A stretch of DNA of 11,804 nt from Clostridia bacterium (lineage in GTDB: Bacteria > Bacillota_A > Clostridia > Oscillospirales > CAG-272), in contig JAGBGV010000240.1 of the NCBI GenBank assembly GCA_017935805.1, forward strand, positions 1 through 11,804. Direction: 5' to 3'. Numbering within the stretch: position 1 is the first letter of the stretch; each line of letters begins with the position of its first letter. The translations under genes and the position numbers were made by a program. The notes beneath the pieces were generated by a model. It searched no databases. It was not told the DNA's origin and was given only the letters and a program-made list of their open reading frames with translations. Shown here one piece after another: positions 1 to 6,096 of the stretch.

Positions 1-103
1 CCCCACCTATATCACAAACTACAAGAACGCCCGTGGCATGATCCGCCGTATTGACAGAGATGAACTTATGGCGGCTCTGCTTAAGGAATATCTGGGTCTC
101 TAA
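1..103 (+). CDS. C-terminal end of an unidentified protein (5' truncated by window)
   Basis: An open frame starting at base 2 runs 33 codons to a TAA at 101-103. The visible tail is charged and helical-looking, ending in KEYLGL, and contains RRIDRDEL. I do not recognise the family from so short a piece. The frame is judged real because it is open from the window edge and its stop abuts the next gene on the same strand, which is typical of a translationally coupled operon. It is probably the first visible member of the operon that continues with the aldo/keto reductase, ribF and the S11 peptidase-family gene. Confidence 0.6.
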   Translation, partial: PTYITNYKNARGMIRRIDRDELMAALLKEYLGL

Positions 104-109
104 TTGAAT

Positions 110-1174
110 ATGGAAAAAATCAAGAGAACGGTTCTATCGCCAAGGCTACCCGAGGTATCGCGGCTCGCTATAGGCTCACTGACCGTCTCCGGAATGCAGG
201 CGGCACTTCCCAAGGATGAGGCTGCCCGTGTTCTTGCATATGCTTTCGACCGCGGTATCAACTTTATTGATACCGCACAGTATTATGCAAACTACGACCT
301 GATCCGCGCCGCACTTGACATATGCAAGACTCCCGAAGAAGTGGTAGTCTCCACAAAGACCTACGCATATTCCAAGGAGACAGCGGAGGCGGCGGTAGAA
401 GAAGCAAGACGGGCACTTGATCGTGACGTAATTGATGTTTTCATGCTTCACGAGCAAGAGAGCTATGATACCTTGCGCGGACACAGAGAAGCTTACGAAT
501 ATCTTCTCGAATGCAGAGAACGCGGCGTCATACGCGCAGTCGGTGCGTCAACTCATCATGTGGCTCTTGTAAAGGGACTTTTGCGCTTGCTTGACGAGGG
601 CGTACCGGTTGACGTGTGCCATCCACTATACAACAAGGCAGGAATCGGCATCGCAGACGGCTCGGCTGATGAGATGGGTGCGGTGCTTGAGACAGCTCAT
701 GCCCGCGGCATCGGTGTTTTCGGAATGAAGGCGCTGGGCGGCGGTCATCTTTGCGGTTCTGCCGAGGACGCGCTTCGATTTGTGCTGGAAAAGCCATATA
801 TCGACGCCGTTGCCGTTGGTATGCAGTCAGTGGATGAGGTAGACGCAAACCTCCGCTTCCTCACCGAGGGCAAGTTTTCTGCCGAGGACAAGGCAAGACT
901 TGAGGGCAAGCATCGCACGCTTCATGTGGAAGAATACTGCGAAGGCTGTGGAGCCTGCGTCAAGCGTTGCGGCGAGGGTGCCCTTCGACTTGAAGAAGTG
1001 AGTGAGACGGCTGCGGACACTCCGAACGATCTAACATCGGACTTCGCAAGAGAAGCAGGCATAACCGTTGAAACAGCACATCAGAAATATCGCGCCGTGC
1101 CGGATGACTCAAAATGCGTCCGTTGCGGCTACTGCACAAAGGTCTGCCCGGTCTTTGCGCTGAAAATTTACTAA
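110..1174 (+). CDS. Aldo/keto reductase with C-terminal 2x[4Fe-4S] ferredoxin domain
   Basis: This 354-residue protein is an NAD(P)H-linked aldo/keto reductase of the iron-sulfur subgroup. The TIM-barrel part covers about residues 15-260. The AKR tetrad is visible as Asp54 and Tyr58/59 in GINFIDTAQYY, Lys83 in VVVSTKTY and His114 in DVFMLHEQ. The C-terminal part carries two ferredoxin-type cysteine motifs: CEGCGACVKRC (277-287) and CVRCGYCTKVCP (336-347). The physiological substrate cannot be read from sequence; the family reduces carbonyls, and the clusters suggest electron exchange with another carrier. The start is ambiguous: a TTG at 104 directly abuts the upstream stop and would add MN, whereas the ATG at 110 is used here. 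Neither has a clear ribosome binding site, so translation is probably coupled to the gene before. It ends 14 bp before ribF. The first cysteine motif lacks the usual trailing proline, and the two motifs are separated by an unusually long 48-residue linker. Confidence 0.92.
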   Translation: MEKIKRTVLSPRLPEVSRLAIGSLTVSGMQAALPKDEAARVLAYAFDRGINFIDTAQYYANYDLIRAALDICKTPEEVVVSTKTYAYSKETAEAAVEEARRALDRDVIDVFMLHEQESYDTLRGHREAYEYLLECRERGVIRAVGASTHHVALVKGLLRLLDEGVPVDVCHPLYNKAGIGIADGSADEMGAVLETAHARGIGVFGMKALGGGHLCGSAEDALRFVLEKPYIDAVAVGMQSVDEVDANLRFLTEGKFSAEDKARLEGKHRTLHVEEYCEGCGACVKRCGEGALRLEEVSETAADTPNDLTSDFAREAGITVETAHQKYRAVPDDSKCVRCGYCTKVCPVFALKIY

Positions 1175-1178
1175 AAAC

Positions 1179-1182
1179 AGGA
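1179..1182 (+). promoter_or_regulatory. Ribosome binding site deciding the ribF start
   Basis: AGGA lies 6 nt before the ATG at 1189. This supports that start over the upstream in-frame ATG at 1114, which would lie inside the aldo/keto reductase gene. Confidence 0.6.
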
Positions 1183-1188
1183 CAAGCC

Positions 1189-2124
1189 ATGCCAATCATT
1201 GATCTCGCAAACTATTCAACAATAAGCGCCGTACCGAGGGGCTCAATTATAGTTCTCGGATTCTTCGACGGCGTTCATATCGGGCACCTTTCGCTGTTTG
1301 AGGAAGCAAAGCGTATCTCAAATGAGCTTGACGGTGCACCCATGTGCGTGTGGACCTTTGACTCCAAGGGCCCTCGGCGTGGACTCACCACTACCCGGGA
1401 AAAGTGCCTTCTTTTGAAGAATTACGGCATAGATTTTGTAATATATGAAAGCTTTGATGAAATCAGAGATCTTGACGGAGACAGTTTCTTCAGAGAACAT
1501 ATAGCTGCTGCCCATTCACCTGCGGCTGTAGTATGCGGCTTCAACTTCACCTTTGGAAAAAATGCCGCGTGGTCAGCTGCTGATCTGTACTCCTTTGCAA
1601 ATAATAATGGAATCTACTGCTCCGTTGTACCAGAAAAAAAGCTGGGAGAGCGTACGGTGTCCTCCACCGAGATCCGCCGACTTGTCGAAGTGGGACAGAT
1701 CGAGAACGCCAATGCTCTGCTCGGTCACCCATATTCCATCACATCGGTTATAGAGCACGGTGCAGAGATCGGCAGAAAAATGGGCGTGCGAACCATAAAT
1801 CAGCGGCTTGATCCCGATAAAGTCACACCCGGCAACGGAGTCTACTGCTGTACCGTCGAATTTGAATCGGACAGCAAGCAAGTGACCTACGGCGGGATCT
1901 GCAACATTGGCAGCCGTCCTACAGTCAATGACAAACCTGACGACATCACCGTTGAAACTCACATTTTTGACTTTGACGGAGACGTATACGGAAGCAGAGT
2001 CACAACAAAGCTGTACCGCAAACTTCGTGATGAGCGCAAATTCAGTTCTATCGACTCTCTACGAGCGCAAATCGAGCAGGATGCCATTGCAGCTCGGGAA
2101 TTACTGAAGGAAATACTGAAATAA
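1189..2124 (+). CDS. ribF: Bifunctional riboflavin kinase / FMN adenylyltransferase (FAD synthetase)
   Basis: This 311-residue protein, the usual RibF length, phosphorylates riboflavin to FMN and then adenylylates FMN to FAD in the cytoplasm. The N-terminal nucleotidyltransferase domain (about 1-175) has GFFDGVHIGH (24-33), GFNFTFGKN (117-125) and VSSTEIRR (157-164). The C-terminal kinase domain (about 178-311) shows HGAEIGRKMG, NGVYCCTV, CNIGSRPTV and VETHIFDF, where Glu256 matches the catalytic base. The usual GxPTxN signature reads GVRTIN, so the conserved proline is Arg201, while the Thr and Asn thought to bind Mg-ATP remain (Thr202, Asn204). The ATG at 1189 is chosen for its AGGA and because the domain begins there. 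It lies 14 bp after the aldo/keto reductase and 14 bp before the S11 gene, so the three are very likely cotranscribed. Riboflavin presumably arrives through RibU, encoded elsewhere in this window. Confidence 0.96.
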   Translation: MPIIDLANYSTISAVPRGSIIVLGFFDGVHIGHLSLFEEAKRISNELDGAPMCVWTFDSKGPRRGLTTTREKCLLLKNYGIDFVIYESFDEIRDLDGDSFFREHIAAAHSPAAVVCGFNFTFGKNAAWSAADLYSFANNNGIYCSVVPEKKLGERTVSSTEIRRLVEVGQIENANALLGHPYSITSVIEHGAEIGRKMGVRTINQRLDPDKVTPGNGVYCCTVEFESDSKQVTYGGICNIGSRPTVNDKPDDITVETHIFDFDGDVYGSRVTTKLYRKLRDERKFSSIDSLRAQIEQDAIAARELLKEILK

Positions 2125-2138
2125 CAGGATAGATTAAG

Positions 2139-3473
2139 ATGAAACATAAGAAAAGCAGAATACTGGTCACACTGATCGCGGCGCTTCAGGTCATAGGCCT
2201 GCTGTCTTGCTCGTTGGTGTATGCGGAAGAGGACGCTCCCCTGCCGCCCGTGCCAATGATCGAGCGTTGCGCAGCCGCTTATCTGTACAACTTCGAGAAT
2301 GACCGCGTAATGTTCGAGTACAACTCCACAGACATAGTGTATCCGGCATCCACAGTAAAGCTGATGACCGCCATTGTAGCATTTGATGAGTTTGAAGGCG
2401 CCCTTGATACACAGATCACCGTAACACGGGACATGCTGAAGGAAGTGGCAGGCAACAAGATCGGCTTTTACGAGGGCGAGGTGGTAACTGTCCGCCAAAT
2501 GCTCTACTGTATGCTGGTCAACTCCGCCAACGATGCGGCAATCATCCTTGCTCACGCAACTGCAGGAGACACGGCTTCTTTTGTTCGCATGATGAATGAA
2601 AAAGCCGCGTGGATCGGTGCATATGAGACGTACTACATGAACCCAACAGGTCTCCACGACGATCTCATGGTAACAACAGCGGCGGATACTGCGCTTATCG
2701 CAAAGTACGCCTACTCCATTCCCGAGTTTATGGACATAACTTCAACCTCAAAGTACGTTATGGATGCCACAAACCGCAGTGACTATCGCAGTATCTACAA
2801 CCGCAACTGCCTTATCTCCAAATTCTACAGCGTTGACTACTATTACAGCAAAGCTATCGGCATGAACGCAGGCGCAACCACCCAGGGCGGATACGCTTTG
2901 TGCGCAGTTGCAGAGGATGAAGAGCGCGGACTCACTTATCTGGCAGTTGTGCTTGGTGCGGAAAGCGAAGAAGGAAAGCTGTATAATTACATAAACGGCA
3001 CAAATATGCTGGAATGGGCGTTTGATGCTTACGACTACGCAAAGGTTTTGTCCTCTTCGTCCGTCATTTGTGAGTTGCCTGTTAAGCTGTCATCAACCCT
3101 TGATTATGTAACTCTGGTGCCTCAGCAGGATATCACCGTATATCTTCCTTCGTCAGTTGACTTGAATAATGACATAAAATACAGCTACAACACCTACTCG
3201 GATTCACTGAACGCACCCGTTGAGGCAGGAGCAGAAGCCGGAACGATAACCGTACTTTACGGCGACGAGATCCTCGGCACTTGCCCGCTTATCACCACAT
3301 CCAGCATAGCGAGAAGCGAATTCCTCTTCTTTCTCGAGCAGGTCAAGGATTTTGCTCGCAGCCGTTTCTTTATCGGTACGGTAATTTCTGCCGTTGTGCT
3401 TTCTGTTCTTTATGTGCTATTCAGAGCCCGTCAAAGAGAGAAAAAACTCCGCAGAATGAGCATGAGACGGTAG
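2139..3473 (+). CDS. S11-family D-alanyl-D-alanine carboxypeptidase-like protein, membrane anchored
   Basis: This 444-residue protein belongs to the S11 (DacA/PBP5-type) family, which trims the terminal D-alanine of peptidoglycan stem peptides outside the cell. It has a signal peptide (about 1-29, KKSR then a hydrophobic run ending VYA), a serine-peptidase domain and, at 410-428, a C-terminal transmembrane segment followed by a basic tail, so it is held in the membrane. The catalytic SxxK is Ser71-Thr-Val-Lys74 in YPASTVKLMTA, and SxN is Ser129-Ala-Asn131. The third motif, normally KTG in a GLKTGYT context, aligns to GMNAGAT (241-247), so the conserved lysine is Asn243. Activity or specificity may therefore differ from classical DacA, and no gene symbol is given. 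The ATG has AGGA (2126-2129) 9 nt upstream. It is the last gene of its operon, with a terminator about 30 bp downstream. Confidence 0.9.
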   Translation: MKHKKSRILVTLIAALQVIGLLSCSLVYAEEDAPLPPVPMIERCAAAYLYNFENDRVMFEYNSTDIVYPASTVKLMTAIVAFDEFEGALDTQITVTRDMLKEVAGNKIGFYEGEVVTVRQMLYCMLVNSANDAAIILAHATAGDTASFVRMMNEKAAWIGAYETYYMNPTGLHDDLMVTTAADTALIAKYAYSIPEFMDITSTSKYVMDATNRSDYRSIYNRNCLISKFYSVDYYYSKAIGMNAGATTQGGYALCAVAEDEERGLTYLAVVLGAESEEGKLYNYINGTNMLEWAFDAYDYAKVLSSSSVICELPVKLSSTLDYVTLVPQQDITVYLPSSVDLNNDIKYSYNTYSDSLNAPVEAGAEAGTITVLYGDEILGTCPLITTSSIARSEFLFFLEQVKDFARSRFFIGTVISAVVLSVLYVLFRARQREKKLRRMSMRR

Positions 3474-3501
3474 TTCCCATCTCACCAAACTGTAAACAAA
3501 C

Positions 3502-3544
3502 AATGCATATACACCTCTTATGGGTCGTATATGCATTATTTTTT
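3502..3544 (+). terminator. Rho-independent terminator after the ribF/S11 operon
   Basis: A perfect 11-bp inverted repeat, AATGCATATAC (3502-3512) and GTATATGCATT (3527-3537), can be extended by ACC/GGT in the loop. It is followed by a run of six T (3539-3544). It isolates the upstream operon from the promoter at 3597. Confidence 0.88.
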
Positions 3545-3576
3545 GTACGGAAATTAGCCAAAACTCCCACTAAAGC

Positions 3577-3590
3577 CTATAATATTATAG
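3577..3590. repeat. 14-bp perfect AT-rich palindrome just upstream of the -35 box
   Basis: CTATAATATTATAG equals its own reverse complement. It ends 6 bp before the -35 hexamer of the promoter at 3597. It may be a regulator-binding site or act as an AT-rich UP element; the sequence does not distinguish these. It also contains TATAAT on both strands. Confidence 0.5.
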
Positions 3591-3596
3591 ATTTGC

Positions 3597-3625
3597 TTGA
3601 CATTTTTGCCGATTTTGTGTATAAT
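3597..3625 (+). promoter_or_regulatory. Consensus sigma-A promoter for the SLH-ricin-M23 gene
   Basis: TTGACA (3597-3602) and TATAAT (3620-3625) are both perfect consensus hexamers with the optimal 17-bp spacer. Transcription should begin near 3632, giving a 5' leader of about 69 nt before the ATG at 3701. This predicts strong vegetative expression unless repressed. Confidence 0.9.
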
Positions 3626-3637
3626 AGTAAATGGTAT

Positions 3638-3679
3638 AATTTTGAGTTCATGCATTTTAGTACACGATATATCAAAATT
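3638..3679 (+). repeat. Inverted repeat in the 5' leader, possible RNA hairpin near the RBS
   Basis: AATTTTGA (3638-3645) and TCAAAATT (3672-3679) are perfect complements separated by 26 nt. In the transcript they can form an 8-bp, A/U-rich hairpin ending 5 nt before the AAAGGA ribosome binding site (3685-3690). Whether it regulates translation or protects the mRNA is unknown, and the stem is weak. Confidence 0.4.
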
Positions 3680-3700
3680 CTAACAAAGGATCTTTTACAC

Positions 3701-5428
3701 ATGAGATTAAATAAAATCTTGAAAGGAATAACAGCATTTCTGCTGACAGCGTGTATGCTTGCATCTCCTGCGGCGGCAATGAAGCTGGTCGGATCAAGAA
3801 ATATTTATTCAAAGTTGGGCATTGATTCAAAGATAATCGCAGGTGTCGATCTTGAAATGAACGATGCGGCTATGAGACTTTATTACCTCGGATTTATCAC
3901 CGGAAGCGGCACAGACATAAACGGCGGCATTGAGTTCAATCTCGGTCGCGGTCTCAGCAGAGTTGAGGCAGCAGTGTTTGCTGTTCGACTTCTCGGCGCT
4001 GAGGAAAAAGCCCTTGAAAAAAGCTACAGCCACCCATACACCGATGTTCCTGAATGGGCAACAGACTATATCGGTTATCTTTATCAGATCGGACTTCTTG
4101 CCGACATCACCGGTGAGCAGTATTACCCCGATTCACCCGAAACAACGGAGCGATTCATGGCATACTGTCTCTTCGCTCTCGGCTACCGAACACATCTCGG
4201 TGACTATACTGTTCCGATCGCTGCTGAATATGCGAGAGATATCGGTCTCTGCGTTACAGCAAAGGATGAACCCCTCACCCGCGGCGGCGCCGTTATGGCA
4301 ATGTACAACACCCTCCGCACAACTATCAAGGACTCCGAGCGTGTCTACTCCGACCTGCTTGTGGAATCCGGCGCTATATCCTATCAGGACGCGGTATTCT
4401 TCCTCTGGACTGACAGCGTTGAGGAAACAGAAACATATATGTCAGTCGTTGGCTACAACAATGGCTGGATCGTTCCCGACGGTTACTACACCATCAAAGC
4501 TACTGAGGGCGGCAAGCTCCTCAACGTAGCAGTAGACGGCTACAACAATGACTACGAGGGCGTTGGCGTTACTCTTTGGAACGACACCAAGGACATTACG
4601 CAGACATTCCGTCTTCAAAGAACTGAGCGCGGTACATATTATATTTACTCTGCAGCTTCCAGAAACGGCTACGGCAGAGTCATCGGTTCATCCGATTGGT
4701 CCGATGCAGCCGGTCTTTACGGTTCAACCGGCAGAAACGCAATGGAGTTCAACATCCAGGGCACAGCCGACGGCACATGGATCATCACTTCCGCCGATAA
4801 GAATGACAACAGATGCCTGTCTGTAGTTGATCCTACATCAAACGGCTCACCTGTATCACTTAAGGCTCCCGGTGAAGCGGAAATGCAGACTTGGGAATTC
4901 ATCCGCCAGGGCGTAATGAACGCAAGCGGTGAAGAGTTGGCTATCTTCGTTGCCGACTCCATGGTTATCACTCAGGGCGCGTATGACACCTACTCCCATT
5001 GGCATCAGAACGCAATCGATATGAAGCCTACAGAAAACCGTGTAAAGGCTCCTTTCAACGCGACAGTAGTCCGCGTTGATGCTACATGGGGTGCCTGCAA
5101 CGCGGTATGGATCCAGAGTACAAACAAGGTGCGGTATGCTGACGGATCATACGATTACATGACCCTCTGCTTCCTCCACGATAACTACATCTCTGACATC
5201 TACGTAGGACGCACGCTGCTCCAGGGCGAGTATTTCTACGACTGCGGTAACTACGGCGTGTCAAGCGGCATCCACGTTCATGTAGCTGCATATCGCGGCG
5301 CATACAACAACACAATGCGAATTGGTGACGGCACGATCAACCTCGAGGATGCACTTTTCCTCCCCGACAATACTTACGTTTATAATTCCTACGGTCTTGA
5401 CTGGAACAGAATCAGTTTGGCTGATTGA
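3701..5428 (+). CDS. Secreted SLH-repeat, ricin-type lectin and M23 (LytM) peptidase protein
   Basis: This 575-residue protein is predicted to be exported and act at the cell wall. A signal peptide covers about 1-26 (cleavage after SPAAA). Three S-layer-homology-like repeats follow at about 53-100, 113-160 and 172-207 (for example LSRVEAAVFAVRLLG and YTDVPEWATDYI); such repeats usually hold proteins to secondary cell-wall polymers. A ricin-type beta-trefoil lies at about 258-403, with DGYYTIKA and a QxW-type motif at 396-398, suggesting carbohydrate binding. The C-terminal 418-556 resembles a zinc M23 endopeptidase: His433 and Asp440 in SHWHQNAID, His493 in FLHDN, and GIHVHV with His525 and His527. 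The first metal motif is a longer H-x6-D form rather than HxxxD, so activity is likely but not certain. The ATG is chosen for AAAGGA 10 nt upstream and the signal peptide; upstream in-frame codons lie before the promoter. It probably shares a transcript with the next gene, 16 bp downstream. Confidence 0.85.
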   Translation: MRLNKILKGITAFLLTACMLASPAAAMKLVGSRNIYSKLGIDSKIIAGVDLEMNDAAMRLYYLGFITGSGTDINGGIEFNLGRGLSRVEAAVFAVRLLGAEEKALEKSYSHPYTDVPEWATDYIGYLYQIGLLADITGEQYYPDSPETTERFMAYCLFALGYRTHLGDYTVPIAAEYARDIGLCVTAKDEPLTRGGAVMAMYNTLRTTIKDSERVYSDLLVESGAISYQDAVFFLWTDSVEETETYMSVVGYNNGWIVPDGYYTIKATEGGKLLNVAVDGYNNDYEGVGVTLWNDTKDITQTFRLQRTERGTYYIYSAASRNGYGRVIGSSDWSDAAGLYGSTGRNAMEFNIQGTADGTWIITSADKNDNRCLSVVDPTSNGSPVSLKAPGEAEMQTWEFIRQGVMNASGEELAIFVADSMVITQGAYDTYSHWHQNAIDMKPTENRVKAPFNATVVRVDATWGACNAVWIQSTNKVRYADGSYDYMTLCFLHDNYISDIYVGRTLLQGEYFYDCGNYGVSSGIHVHVAAYRGAYNNTMRIGDGTINLEDALFLPDNTYVYNSYGLDWNRISLAD

Positions 5429-5444
5429 TCTCGGGTAAGATGAT

Positions 5445-6038
5445 ATGAAAAGAGAGCTTCATAGAAAAATCGAATCAATTTGCAACGAAATAGGCACTTC
5501 TGCCGCTTCGGCTGCTTGCGAAGATATAGTACACGATCTTGAGTCAGAATACGACAAGCGGGTATCCGTGGGCATGAGTGAGCTTGATGCTTATCGGGAT
5601 GTGCTGAAGAACATTGATGAGATAAAAAAGAAACTCGATGCTCTTCCAAAAACAGACGCAGAAATAGCCGAAAAGGCCGCCAAAGAATCACTGAAGAATC
5701 TGAAGAACATTCTCGGCAAAGTTTCTACGATAATGTGGCTCTCCATTGTCATACTGTTCTTCTATGCTAGCTTTACAAGCGGCAACTGGCACATTTCATG
5801 GCTCATATTCCTGTGGGGATCGATCTGCCAGAATGTGCTCGACATGGTGATTAACTATAACAAGGGCAAACCTTTGAAAAAGGTACTGCGAAGCGGACTC
5901 TCGTCCATACTTTGGCTTCTCACCGTGATTGCTTACTTTCTCATCAGCTTTGCATCCGGTGCATGGGCGACCACATGGCTTATCTTCATCTTCGGTGCGA
6001 TTTTGCAGACTGTCCTCGGCTGGATAATCGGTAAATAA
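5445..6038 (+). CDS. Small membrane protein with duplicated transmembrane hairpin (HAAS/DUF1700-like N-terminus)
   Basis: This 197-residue protein has an acidic and basic helical N-terminal part (about 1-90, with SELDAYRDVLKNIDEIKKKL). It resembles the cytoplasmic prefix domain of HAAS/DUF1700-type and permease-prefix proteins, but that assignment is tentative. The rest is membrane. Residues 95-136 and 154-195 are two copies of a 42-residue unit, each a likely two-helix hairpin containing SFxSGxW and WLIF. They match at 21 of 42 positions without gaps, and a basic linker KGKPLKK joins them. Biochemical function is unknown; relatives often accompany PadR regulators or envelope-stress genes, but no regulator is seen here. 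The ATG at 5445 has only a weak ribosome binding site, so coupling to the M23 gene 16 bp upstream is likely. A strong terminator follows within 10 bp. Confidence 0.82.
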   Translation: MKRELHRKIESICNEIGTSAASAACEDIVHDLESEYDKRVSVGMSELDAYRDVLKNIDEIKKKLDALPKTDAEIAEKAAKESLKNLKNILGKVSTIMWLSIVILFFYASFTSGNWHISWLIFLWGSICQNVLDMVINYNKGKPLKKVLRSGLSSILWLLTVIAYFLISFASGAWATTWLIFIFGAILQTVLGWIIGK

Positions 6039-6047
6039 AAATTACAA

Positions 6048-6095
6048 AACCTCTGATATACCGTAGCGGTAAGTCAGAGGTTGTTTTTTGTTTTG
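6048..6095. terminator. Strong, probably bidirectional intrinsic terminator between convergent genes
   Basis: AACCTCTGA (6048-6056) pairs with TCAGAGGTT (6074-6082), and inside it TACCG (6059-6063) pairs with CGGTA (6067-6071) around a 3-nt loop. On the + strand a T-rich tract follows (6083-6095). On the - strand the sequence after the stem is moderately U-rich, so it can also end the recD2 transcript. Confidence 0.85.
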
Positions 6096-6096
6096 T

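Noticed and set aside
1959..2657. 232-codon open frame on the - strand across ribF and the S11 gene
   Set aside because: It lies opposite two well-recognised genes, has no recognisable domain, and is best explained as an antisense shadow of their codon bias.
3635..3640. Second TATAAT 15 bp after the first
   Set aside because: No matching -35 lies 16-18 bp upstream; the 3597-3625 pair is perfect, so this is taken as AT-rich leader.
3281..3700. 140-codon N-terminal extension of the SLH-ricin-M23 protein
   Set aside because: It runs back through the promoter, the terminator and the end of the S11 gene. The ATG at 3701 has a ribosome binding site and starts a signal peptide.
3930..4529. 199-codon + strand frame inside the SLH-ricin-M23 gene
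   Set aside because: It is an overlapping frame inside a gene with clear domains and has no protein-like motifs or ribosome binding site.
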